Shown piece by piece: positions 53,010 through 64,000 of a stretch of 64,000 nt of DNA. How positions within the stretch are numbered: the stretch's first letter is position 1; the number at the start of each line of letters is the position of its first letter. A program made the translations under genes and the position numbers. Origin of the DNA: Strongyloides papillosus. Taxonomy: Eukaryota > Nematoda > Chromadorea > Rhabditida > Strongyloididae. The DNA is taken from the NCBI GenBank assembly GCA_005656395.1, contig SRSI01000038.1:1054001-1118000 (forward strand), written 5' to 3'. The notes beneath the pieces were generated by a model. The model was given only the letters and a program-made list of their open reading frames with translations. It did not search any database and was not told the origin of the DNA.

Positions 53010-54500
53010 CTTCAAATTCAACCGATTTTTATGAATAAATAGCCAAAAAATGCGTTTTTTTAACTTAGAGGGGAAATAGGTCTCAAATATTAGCCGAATT
53101 ATCTTTAAAAAACAGTGTTTTTTGACCTTTTTCAGCATAGTTTTGTACAGGGAAAAAAGTTATTTTACAATTAATAAAGTATGATGGTTTTTTTATTATT
53201 TGAAAGGTCTAATTCGAGAATGGTGCGGAAACACAATCCTATTAAATTTTTTTAAAAATTGGCCGAGTTATGGTCTAAAGAGTGGTGACCATTTTGAAAA
53301 AAAATCTTAAAAAATTAATTAGAACAACTTAGTCGTAAATTGACGAAAATAAGCAAAATAGTATCTATTTTATAGATATACATGTAACTTTAAAAATAAG
53401 GGTCTAACGAAGTTTATAGCTTAACAACGAAAGAAGTTATATTAATTTAAATACTAACATTCCCACTTTTTTCCATTTTTTTCACAAAAATCATTTTTGT
53501 CTTCAACTTAACTTTCCTCAAACTTAATCGATTTTTATGGCCAAATAGTCATTTTGATACATTTTGTTCTAACTTAGTGCAGAAAATGGGTCTCAAAACT
53601 TATGGTCTATAAATTGCCAAGTTATATTTTAAAAACATCGCTTTTTTGGACACATTTTTGCATAGTTTTGTTCTAAAAATAACTCTTTTTAAAGTCAATG
53701 AAATTTTATGGTTTATGACTAATTTGAGAGATACAACAACAGAATAGTAAAGAAACATAGCTGCATTAGGATTAATAAAGAATTGGCTAAGTTATAGATC
53801 AACAAGTGATGACAATTTTTTTGGTAAAAATTAAAAAGCTTAGTAGTTATTTATGAAAACTTCATAAATTTAAGTGGTTATGATTTGCTTATATAGATTT
53901 AAATCTAACTTAGAAAATAAAAGTCAAACGAAGTTTATAGCTTATCTACGAAACGATTGATGCTAATTTTGGTATCGTTTTCCTTGCTTTTTTCTATATC
54001 TTTTGTAAAAATTAATTTTGTTCCAGACATAACTCTTTTCAAACTGGATTAAATTTTAAGCTCAAATAGTCATTTGATGTATTTTTTTAACTTAGGAGGG
54101 AAAATAAATCTTGAAACTTTTGATCTATAACTGGCCAAATTATTTTTTGAAAACATCACTTTTTAGACACATTTTTGCATACTTTGGTTCCAAAAATAAC
54201 TCTTTTTAAAGTTGTTATAACTTTATGATTTATTTATAAGATACAGGTATGAAAAAGAGGAAACTTAGTATAAAAAGAATAAATAAAATGAATTAAGTAA
54301 TGGATCAAGAAATGATAACTATTTTTTAGTAAAAATTAACATTTTCTAATGTTTTAACTTTATGAAAAGTTGTTTAAAGAAAATAAAACTAATGTTAGTG
54401 CATAGAACAAGACTTGGCATAAAATGTAAAAACTATGGCAAAGTTTGTAGCTTACAAACGAAAAAAGTTATCTTTAAGCATAATTTTTTTTGGTCTTTTA
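53010..54500 (+). repeat. Satellite-like ~520 bp tandem repeat block
   Basis: Three diverged units beginning near 53020, 53535 and 54065. Each contains, in order, AAATAGTCAT-like, TCTCAAA...GGTCTATAA, CATCACTTTTT...GACACATTTTTGCATA, AACTCTTTTTAAAGT and GAAAGAAGTTAT-like phrases. An inverted block of the same repeat is at 45400-46490. No coding function seen. Confidence 0.7.
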
Positions 54501-55489
54501 ATTATTTATATATTTGTAAAATTCAGGTAAATATGCAGTTAACAAAAGAAATACATTGAATTGTTTATACCAATTTAAAAAAAAATAATAAAAAATCACT
54601 TAAATAGCTATTTATAATAATTTAAATTTTTGTTCACTTTTTTGATATAAAATAAATTATTTTTGTTAGGTAAATTTTTTTAACTAAACAGTTTCAATGA
54701 ATATAAACGTTATACATTGATTCTAAAAACTTAGAAATATTTCATAATGTATTAATATATTATGACAATGTACTTTCGGTTATTTTATTTCTCCAAAAAT
54801 ATGTAACTAGATAGAACAATTTTTTTATACACATACTTTCACTAATAATTTAGTAAAAAAAGTTTTTGAAAAATATGCTCCACGGACTAGCCCTGACCAG
54901 CCGAAGGCGGGTCTAAGACTGGTAGTATAAGTATTAATAAAAATATTAATAAGAAATCTATTGTTTTTATAAATATATAATAGAGAAAATATATTTATAG
55001 ATATAGGTTGTGGCGTCCTCCTTTTCAAACAAATTCCCAATGCCCTCTGAATCTCCGACAGACTTTTAAACCTTCACCAATATCAAACTTTTATTGACCC
55101 AAACTTTAATACAAAAAGACACACTAATATAATACTACACAAAGTGGCCATATAGGGATAATATTTTTAAAACTACAACAATTTACTTATAAATAACTCT
55201 TTGACCTCTTAGAAACTCCTGAAATCTCCTTCAACTCTTTCTGAAACTTCTAGTGGTCTACAAAATACAATATTAAAATTACAATATGATTAAGTTATAC
55301 ATTTAATAAATATGATATAATAAAACAAGTCTTACATTAAATATGATGATAATTAAAAATAACTACAACTACTACCTAAGTTAATAAAATGACTGTTTTG
55401 ATTTCTTTTTCACCTATTATATAAACAAAAGAAAATGTTCTCGAATTTTCCAAACAGTTTCCCAACTGTTATATTTTTACTATAGAATA
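54501..55489. other. AT-rich stretch before the minisatellite
   Basis: No gene supported. The final ~100 bp already contain degenerate minisatellite-like words (ATTCGTTA, TAGCTAAAAT). Confidence 0.5.
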
Positions 55490-57520
55490 TTCACCGATAA
55501 AAAAGTAGCTAAAATATTCGTTAACAAGAATTATTTAACTAAAACATTCGTTAGTTAAAATTAAATAGCTAACGAATTTTGTTAGTTAAAATACAGTAAC
55601 TAACAAACTTTGTTAATAACAATTTATGTTAATAAGAACATTGTTAGTTAAAATATAGTAACTAACGAACTTTGTTAATAACAATTTATGTTACTAACGA
55701 ACTTTGTTAGTTAAAATATAGTAACTAACGAACTTTGCTAGTTAAAATTTATGTTACCATCGAACTTCGTTAATAACTAACTTCGTTAATAACTAACTTC
55801 GTTAATAACTAACTTCGTTAATAACTAACTTTGTTAATAACTAACTTTGTTAATAACTAACTTTGTTAATAACTAACTTCGTTAACAACTAACTTCGTTA
55901 ATAACTAACTTCGTTAACAACGAACTTCGTTAATAACAATTTATGTTAATAACTAACTTCGTTAACAACGAACTTCGTTAATAACAATTTATGTTAATAA
56001 CTAACTTCGTTAACAACGAACTTCTTTAACAACAACTTCGTTAACAACGAACTTCGTTAATAACAATTTATGTTAATAACTAACTTCGTTAACAACTAAC
56101 TTCGTTAATAACTAACTTCGTTAACAACGAACTTCGTTAATAACAATTTATGTTAATAACTAACTTCGTTAACAACGAACTTCGTTAACAACAACTTCGT
56201 TAACAACTAACTTCGTTAACAACGAACTTCGTTAATAACAATTTATGTTAATAACTAACTTCGTTAACAACGAACTTCGTTAACAACTAACTTCGTTAAT
56301 AACAATTTATGTTAATAACTAACTTCGTTAACAACTAACTTCGTTAACAACTAACTTCGTTAACAACGAACTTCGTTAATAACAATTTATGTTAATAACT
56401 AACTTCGTTAACAACTAACTTCGTTAATAACAATTTATGTTACTAACGAACTTTGTTAAGAACAACTTATGTAACTAACGAACTTTTTTAAGAACAACTT
56501 ATGTAACTAACGAACTTTGTTAATAACAATTTATGTTAATAAGAACATTGTTAGTTAAAATATAGTAACTAACGAACTTTGTTAATAACAATTTATGTTA
56601 CTAACGAACTTTGTTAGTTAAAATATAGTAACTAACGAACTTTGCTAGTTAAAATTTATGTTACCATCGAACTTCGTTAATAACTAACTTCGTTAATAAC
56701 TAACTTCGTTAATAACTAACTTCGTTAATAACTAACTTTGTTAATAACTAACTTCGTTAATAACTAACTTTGTTAATAACTAACTTCGTTAACAACTAAC
56801 TTCGTTAATAACTAACTTCGTTAACAACGAACTTCGTTAATAACAATTTATGTTAATAACTAACTTCGTTAACAACGAACTTCGTTAATAACAATTTATG
56901 TTAATAACTAACTTCGTTAACAACGAACTTCGTCAACAACAACTTCGTTAACAACTAACTTCGTTAACAACGAACTTCGTTAATAACTAACTTCGTTAAT
57001 AACTAACTTCGTTAACAACGAACTTCGTTAATAACTAACTTCGTTAACAACGAACTTCGTTAATAACTAACTTCGTTAACAACTAACTCCGTTAATAACT
57101 AACTTCGTTAACAACGAACTTCGTCAACAACAACTTCGTTAACAACTAACTTCGTTAACAACGAACTTCGTTAATAACTAACTTCGTTAATAACTAACTT
57201 CGTTAACAACGAACTTCGTTAACAACGAACTTCGTTAATAACTAACTTCGTTAACAACTAACTTCGTTAACAACTAACTTCGTTAATAACTAACTTCGTT
57301 AACAACTAACTTCGTTAATAACAATTTATGTTACTAACGAACTTTGTTAAGAACAACTTATGTAACTAACGAACTTTGTTAAGAACAACTTATGTAACTA
57401 ACGAACTTTGTTAGTTAAAATATAGTAACTAACGAATTTTGTTAGTTTAAATTATGTAACTAACGAATTTTGTTAGTTAAAATTATGAAACTTAAGTATT
57501 CGTTAGTTAAAATCAAGTAG
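55490..57520. repeat. 2 kb minisatellite with 16 bp units and higher-order structure
   Basis: Tandem 16 bp units of the form TTCGTTAA(T/C)AAC(T/G)AAC, interspersed with AATTTATGTTAATAAC-type variants. A distinctive non-uniform stretch (AAGAACATTGTTAGTTAAAATATAG and neighbours in order) occurs at about 55621 and again at about 56528, giving a higher-order repeat of ~907 bp. Each unit carries GTTAAC-like dyads, and most carry one CpG. Units at both edges are more degenerate than in the middle. Confidence 0.92.
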
Positions 57521-57524
57521 CTAC

Positions 57525-58045
57525 AGACAAAAAATAAAGAAGACACAGGTTTGCATAAAATTTAACAAATTTGTCCTACTTAAAAAAATTGAATTTTCTT
57601 TTTTTGCGACTAATTTTTTTGCAATTATCGCATGTATAAAAATTAAAACAATAATTAAAGTATTATTAAAATAGGTTTCTGTTTTTTAGTAAATTTTTTT
57701 CAAATCGCACTTTGTGAGTCAATAAGATATTGGAGGTACAACTAAAATTTTTACCCTCATTTTTATTATATTAATAAAAAAAAGCAATTAAAAAAATGTA
57801 TGTTAGCAAGTTTGTTCGGTCTCAAACATTGAGATATAGGAGCCGCAGTGGATCAAAGTCGGAAAAATTGATCATTACAAGTTTGCAGTAAATTGATTTT
57901 TTTAAAAACAAATGTTTCTAGGGTTTGTTTTTTTGTTAAAAAACTAATGAGCATACTTCCGGCTTTATAAATTTATCTCATTATTGTTTTTTGGAATTTT
58001 TTTTAGTTTTTCAATTTTTTTTTTTAAATTCCTCTCTTTTTGTCT
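57525..58045 (+). repeat. Dispersed repeat fragments
   Basis: 57525-57710 is homologous to the reverse complement of 28310-28500 (shared GACACAGGTTTG, ATTTGTCC(T/C)ACTT, TTTGCGACTAATTTT). 57720-58045 matches the reverse of 330-560 and then 110-190, including GTACAACTAAAATTTTTACC and AATGAGCATA. No coding sequence. Confidence 0.6.
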
Positions 58046-58160
58046 CTTATGAGTGTACGTTTTTATATTTATTCCCTAATGTTTATATAATATTATTGCA
58101 TAAGCATATACTGGGATAATAAAAAGTTTTAAAATTAAAAAATTAAGTAAAGTAATTAAA

Positions 58161-60812
58161 ATGGATACGATAAAGGCAAAAATTAGAGGTTTCGAGCCAG
58201 GAAGTGACGTCGGGCCTTCAGATAGTCGAATAATTAACAATCATGTAAAAATGTTAAAAATGATGACACTTAATGTCAGATCACTACTTCACAAAATATT
58301 TAAATTTAATGAACTGCTGAACTCAGAGGAAATTGATGTTGCGTTTATTACTGAAACCAGATGGAAAACAGATGAATGTTTCCAAGAATAAGGTTTTGTA
58401 TATATCATGGGTAAAGCGGACAATAGAAATGGAGGTAGTGGTATAGTTATCAAAAAAGAACTACTAAAATACATTCAAAAAATAGTTACACAATCGTCGA
58501 GAATAACCAGTATTGTTATGAAAGTAGAAAATGAGACATGTGTTCTTACATCATGTTATTTCCATACTTCTGAAGATGAAATTGACATTTTGTATGACAA
58601 ATTACGAGATATCATTACTGATAGTAAAGATAGAAATATGAAATGCATTGTTGGAGGAGACTTTAATGCAAAGGTATTATTCAATAACAAGAATAGAAGA
58701 CGGTTAAACGGGAATGTATTAGGAAATGACAGAGGAGAAAGATTGACTCAATTTTGTGAAGAAATGGAATTATGTTGCTGCAATATGCTCTTTAACAGAA
58801 AATCCAACAGAAGAACAACTTGGATATCACCCAATCAAAAAATTAAAGGAGAAATAGACTATTTCTTATCAGATGAAGTATTAGCTAAAAGAATAAAAGA
58901 TGTTAGGGCGTTGCAAAAACATATCTTTAACAGCGACCATAACCCTTTAATATTAAAATTAGAATTCAAAGTCTTATCACATAGGACAAAATTCAAGAAC
59001 AACAAGGTTAATATTAGACCGGACTTTAATAAAATTAACCCCATGAAGTTAAAAGATATTAAGAAAAAATTAAATTGGGACCTTGGTGAAAATGCTGAAC
59101 AAAACTATGGTACAATCAAAAGTAATCTTACAAAAATTTACAATGAATGTAAAAGAAAAGAAATAAAGTCATCACGTAGAATCACTGATGATCCGAAGAT
59201 CAAAAGTCTACTTATCAAGAGGAAAAATCTTAAAAGTAAAGGTTTGAATTATACTATTCTTTGCAAACTAATAAGATTCGAAATTAATGACTTGTGCTTA
59301 AAAAGAACAAATTTAGTTATTGATAAAGCTATTAAGGAAGGTAGATCAATGAAATATGTTTTTAAAGAAACAGCTAGGAAAAAATTCAACAACATAAGCA
59401 AAGATAGTGTGAATAAAATCTTTGGTGAAATCTTTGGTAAAGAAAGAGGAGAAAGTATCGAGTGGAGGAATTATGTCATAAAAGATTCTAAATGGCATCC
59501 CATAACTCCTGAAGGAGTTAGTTTTAGAATTAAAAAAAGTAAAAGAAAAGCTTGTGGACCTGATGGCATTTTTCTCGAACACCTCATATTAGGTGGCAGA
59601 AAAGCAGCAGAAGCACTAGCTACTTTATTTAATAAGCATGGACATTTGATTCCTGAACAAATGAATGAATGCAATATAGTTCTTATCAAAAAACCTAGCA
59701 GTATTTCGAATGATATTTCTAGTTTTAGGCCAATATCAATCTTACAAACTATTTTCAAAATTTATACTGGAACTTTACTTGAACGTATCCAAGATAAGAT
59801 TGAAAATTGTGTCAGTTCTAGCCAGGCAGGGTTTTTTAGAAAAAGAAATACTTTAAATCAGATATTACAATTCTGCACAATAATTCAAACGTGTAGAGAG
59901 TATAAGAAAGATTTATATGCTATTTTTATAGATTTTAAAAAAGCATTCGATTCAGTTAACCATAGCTGGCTTCTCTACAGTTTGGCAATAAATGATTTTG
60001 ATGAAGAATTGGTAAAAAGAATTGAAGCATTATACAGATCTCCAAAAGCTACCTTTTCCACAGGTATCAACAATTCATATACTACAATCGAAGTGAAGTC
60101 AGGTATTAGACAAAGTGATACAGTAAGCCCAAAATTGTTTATTCTATTATTGGAAATAATTCTTAAGAATGCCCAGTATGATTTAGATGATTGTTTTAAA
60201 AACGAAGAAAGTAACTTAGTTAAGGTTATGATTGATGGTACTCCTACAGTTAGCTTCAAATTAGAGTTTGCTGACGACATAGTAATATACACCTATGATG
60301 AAAAGCTAACAGAAAAAATAGCTCAAGTTATTGAATATCATGCCAGGAAAACAGGTCTAGAGTTGAATAAGGATAAAGCAAAAATGATGGCTACGCAATA
60401 TAAAAAAAAGTTAGATAATCCAATATATGAAGTAGTATCAAATTATAAATACCTAGGAAGAGTGGTATCTATGGACCTGAATAGAGATAATAACGATTTC
60501 AATGAACGTGCAAAGGCCACATGGCGGGCAAGATTTAAAAACAAAAAACTATTAAATAGGGCTGATTACAAAAATAAATTAAAAATTTATAATTGCATCA
60601 TAAGACCAGCAACTCTATACAGTATAGAATCTATGAGACCGACTATTATGCTTATCAATAAATTTGTATCACTGGAGAAGAAGGTTCTATATTCTATTTT
60701 CAAAAAAGAGATCCATCTTGCTATGTGCATTAAAGATATAATACTAGATAGAATGGAAAAGGCAAGAAAACCCTTTGATGTATACACTCAAAATTTAAAA
60801 CTGTCGTTTTGA
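58161..60812 (+). pseudogene. RTE-like non-LTR retrotransposon (LINE), endonuclease and RT
   Basis: One frame from ATG 58161 to TGA 60812, about 880 codons, interrupted by a single TAA at 58389-58391. The apurinic-type endonuclease shows TLNVRSL, FITETRW, a GGDFNAKV metal site, GEIDYFLS and NSDHNPL. RT shows GPDGIFLEHLI, FRPISILQTIFKIY, SQAGFFRKRNTLNQ, FIDFKKAFDSVN, GIRQSDTVSPKLF and the catalytic FADDIVIY. The C-terminus has NYKYLGRVVS. The GIRQ-D-x-SPKLF block fits the RTE clade. It nicks target DNA and primes cDNA synthesis. No poly-A tail or clear target duplication was found. Probably recently inactivated. Confidence 0.85.
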
Positions 60813-60899
60813 CAGACATTGTGTAATCATGGGTTATTGTGTCGAATTCTGTCATTTCGACTACCAATTAATTTATTTTTAATTGTACCCACATAATAA

Positions 60900-61330
60900 A
60901 CATAAAACATATAAAAATTTTTTAAAAAATGCCCTACACTTTTTTGTAAAATGCATGATTTTTCAAAGAAATGTACATACAGTTAAAACGACATACATAC
61001 TTTTCTTTATTATTTGTCATACATTTTTATATAAAATGTATATACATTTCTTTAAAAATGTACTATACATTTTTTAAACTTTATAGCATTTTTAATGGAA
61101 ATATACATACAGTTAAAATGACATACATACTCTTTTTTATTTTTTGCTATACATTTTTATAGAAAATGTATAGACATTTCTAAATGACATTTACTATACA
61201 TTTTTAAATTGTATGGTTGTTTTTTAATATAAAATTATACATAACCAATGCAAAATACATACTTTTTTTTGTGAATTGGTATGCATTTTTCATGGAAATG
61301 TATATGAAATTTTTTAAAAATACTAGTAAT
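60900..61330 (+). repeat. Degenerate ~130 bp tandem repeat
   Basis: TACATACAGTTAAAACGACA and the following TACATAC recur at 60973 and 61104 (period about 131), with a more degenerate third unit near 61235. Each unit holds an inverted TATACATTTTTATA...TAAAATGTATA pair. It lies directly after the LINE and could belong to its 3' end or be unrelated. Confidence 0.55.
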
Positions 61331-61900
61331 GAGAAAAATTCTGATGAAAGTGTAATAGTTATTTCAGAAAGATTCATAGATGGAGCAAAAAAATTACTTC
61401 TATAAAATATATTGTACTTTATTTTTTTAATTTGATATAACATGCAATAAAAATATATGTAATTGTAATCCAAACTAATAACTTTAAAAAAGATCACATC
61501 GTTTAAAATTGTTATTTATTTTATAATAATTAGGATAAAATTCTAATATTGTTAAAAGAATGTATTACTTTAACTAAAGTACCGTTTAATATAGTTTATT
61601 AACGATGTAATTTAGTTTCAGTATTTCTTGTAATTCATTACAATAATATGTTAATTTCTATATTATGAAATTTAGTACATAAATATTATTGTTAAAACAT
61701 TTTTATAAATATTATGCCAAAACAAATAAAAAACACCATTTTACTTTAACGTTATTTACTAAGGAAAAATTAAAAATAAATAACAACCCTATTTATAGTA
61801 CTTTTAAAATAAATTTATATCAATGTCATTAAAAATTTGTATCATTTATATTAAGATTCCTTTAGGTTATACTGATGTAAAATAATAAAGTTATTCAAAA
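61331..61900. other. AT-rich stretch without recognised genes
   Basis: Likely 3' flank of the minus-strand spliced pseudogene that ends at 61901. No gene seen. Confidence 0.5.
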
Positions 61901-63090
61901 TTATTCTTCCGATATGATAAAACTTAATTCTTTAATTTCCTCTTCCATAGAAGCTTCGAGTTGTTCATCTTCATCACATTCTATTACAGGTAGATCATAT
62001 ATCCAATTGTTATTTTCCACCATTGATTCGTTGTGAACTTTTCTATGTCTATTAATAAAATTATTCCAAGTTATTTTTTTAACTATCGTTAAGCATGGAT
62101 TGATTCGGCTATTAGTTCGTGATAAAATATTTTTAAGACGAATGTTAGCAGCTATAATATAAAGTTATTATAATAAATACTTATATAATTATTAAATTTT
62201 TTATAATCTTACTTTTTATAGATTTAAATAAGAAAGTTTGCAGATGTTAAAATTGTTGTTAATAAAATTTTTACATACAAAAATATATATTTTTTAACAA
62301 AAATTAGTTTTTAAATATTTAAAATATTTTAATGATCTAATTTTTATATAAATTTTTAATGATTAAAAGCAAATATAAAAAGATAACATTATAAAATTGT
62401 AATATTGACTTACCTTCGAATCTAATACAAGAAAAATTAACTGGAAGAAGTTTATGTCGTAGTATGTTCCAAGGATAATGTGTTAAATTATGCATTTTTA
62501 ATGTAAGCTTAAGATCAGAAGAAAATACTTTATACAGATACTCAAAAATTTTGTCAACATTATATTCGCACAGTCTCGAACATTCATTAATGTCCATATC
62601 GAACTCCATGCATAAATATGTAACATTAAAAAGAACTTTTAGAAGATTGATTATTTGTTTGAATTTTATTTTTACACCATTTTCATAATTATTAATATTT
62701 ATTTTGATTAAATATTCATAGAATGATCTTGTCACAGCTAATGTTTAACTACCACTAAGAAGGTAACGTCCTTTTTTATTCAAAGTATCTTGTGTTCTTT
62801 GAAGTGCAAAAAAGTTTTAATTAATAACACTATTTATGCAACCATGTTTTTTCATCAGAATACATTCATTAATAATACCTTCATAAATTTGCAATGGAGT
62901 TAGATCTGTAATGATTTGAACTATTTGTGTTGTACCAAAAAGAACGTTACTTAGAACACCAAGGTTAAGATCATGGAAAGGGTCTGATAAAAGATTATTA
63001 TCAATAGGTATTCCAGAAATAGCATGGTCATTTTTAAGTTGTTCCTTTATTAAGCTGCATTTCATAAATTTATGCCAATCACGAACTTAA
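61901..63090 (-). pseudogene. Spliced pseudogene of an uncharacterised, probably transposon-derived family
   Basis: Two exons on the minus strand. The upstream exon (about 63090-62414) ends at a consensus donor (G|GTAAGT); the downstream exon (62151-61901) begins after TTATAG. Joining them keeps the frame and stays open for 82 codons to TAA. The upstream exon may itself begin at an acceptor (TTTTTTTAAG) near 63090. Blocks seen are DPFHDLNLGVLSNVL, a KMHNLTHYPW block and an IRFE block split by the intron. They recall a family of uncharacterised animal proteins with HDLLEGV-, HYP- and RFEAKH-like blocks, often multicopy; this is from memory. Two in-frame TAA (62817-62819 and about 62744) show decay. 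Any exons further upstream are not seen. Confidence 0.6.
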
Positions 63091-64000
63091 AAAAACATAT
63101 TATAATAAACAATTTCTTAAAATATTTTTACGTATTTACTTTTAAAATTTAATTTTTTATAAAAAAAATATATACTTATATCTACAGAAATTTTATTGCT
63201 TTAACTAATCATAAAAATATGTTTTAGCATGATTTATGAACTTTTTCTTAAAAACAATAAGAATTTATATAATTCAATACTCATGTACTTTTTTTTATTT
63301 AACAAATTTATAATTTTTAGAAGAACATTAAAGAGAATTTAATATTATATTATTACTTACCTTAATGTGTGAGAACAAAAAATTTATTGTTGTTATATTT
63401 CAGCAAATTATCGTGTTTTCATGATCTTTTATTAATCACTTTTTTCAAAAATATGATAAGTTAAATAACGAAACAATGACTTATTTTAACTTATTAATTT
63501 AGACTTGTACTATAGATAATCTTTAAATAAATATAATTTATCGTTATAGTTATTATCTATTTAATAGGATCTTTCAATTTTCATACACGACAAAAAGTAA
63601 CCAAATAAAATGTTGATTAAGTGTAATAATTGTTTAAAACAGTTAATTTCAAAATTATTATTAAAAATAAATAATTATTCTAAATAAAAATTTAAGATAT
63701 CTCAGTAAAAATTTATTAACAATGTATTTTTTTATCTTACTTAAAGTTTTTGATAAATACATTAATTTTAGCAAAAACCACTTGTATAAATTTGTTATCT
63801 TCATAATTGTATTAACTACATAATAAAATGCACAATAATATTGATAATATTTAGACATAAGATAGAAACTAAATTAGTATCCAATTTTTTACTAAATATA
63901 TCTAACTTTATAATTCTAATGCTCAAAAAATGTTATTTTTTGTTGATACTGTGGAATTCAAATATACAAAAAGAAAAAAACCTCATAATATTTATAACAT
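63091..64000. other. AT-rich stretch, no exon recognised
   Basis: Upstream side of the minus-strand pseudogene. No further exon with recognisable blocks could be found. The open frame at 63661-63858 has only AT-driven composition. Confidence 0.45.

Noticed and set aside
55490..57520. CRISPR-like regular repeats
   Set aside because: Units are contiguous without unique spacers, and the context is eukaryotic; it is a minisatellite.

Overview
The window is AT-rich nuclear DNA (roughly three quarters A+T by eye) from a eukaryote, built mostly of transposable elements. Eukaryotic signs are pol III tRNA genes, LTR and LINE retroelements, TIR transposons and a pseudogene whose reading frame is restored across a GT-AG intron. 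The RTE-like LINE, the long and short TIR elements and the pseudogene family at 61.9-63.1 kb point to an invertebrate animal. A fungus is not excluded: the small secreted proteins at 12.2 and 14.6 kb loosely resemble fungal effectors.

Layout. 1-1.5 kb: non-coding, with two copies of a GC-rich hairpin motif. 1.5-10.8 kb: Ty3/gypsy element A (minus strand, decayed). 12.2-15.1 kb: a tandem pair of small secreted-protein genes, the second broken in its signal peptide. 15.3-16.9 kb: a TIR element with ~390 bp arms. 17.6-26.8 kb: Ty3/gypsy element B (minus strand, nearly identical LTRs, long ORFs). 27.5-36.6 kb: nested TIR and foldback DNA, into which a small 8-bp-TSD MITE and the young Ty3/gypsy element C (31.0-35.6 kb, plus strand) have inserted. 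37.6-38.8 kb: a tRNA-Arg(CCT) relic split by a Mutator-like element. 40.2-45.4 kb: Ty3/gypsy element D (plus strand). 45.4-54.5 kb: tRNA genes Ile(AAT), Thr(AGT) and a decayed Arg(TCT), flanked by inverted blocks of a ~520 bp satellite-like repeat. 55.5-57.5 kb: a 16 bp minisatellite with ~907 bp higher-order structure. 58.2-60.8 kb: an RTE-like LINE with one stop codon. 61.9-63.1 kb: a spliced pseudogene.

The most interesting system is the lineage shared by elements A and B. Each has a basic Asn-rich Gag tail without a CCHC knuckle. This is followed, before the protease, by a signal-peptide-like hydrophobic segment, a three-cysteine domain and a long coiled coil. Each also carries an antisense gene between the end of pol and the 3' LTR. 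Element A further has a regularly spaced array of hairpins in its 5' leader whose stems differ in sequence while most loops read UUCG, which suggests a packaging or translation-control structure. Elements C and D belong to other Ty3/gypsy lineages: C has a SAP-like Gag start and AGT...ACT LTR ends, and D has a -1 frameshift site and AT-hooks in Pol.

None of the large elements except B looks close to coding-intact. No ordinary multi-exon host gene could be recognised.
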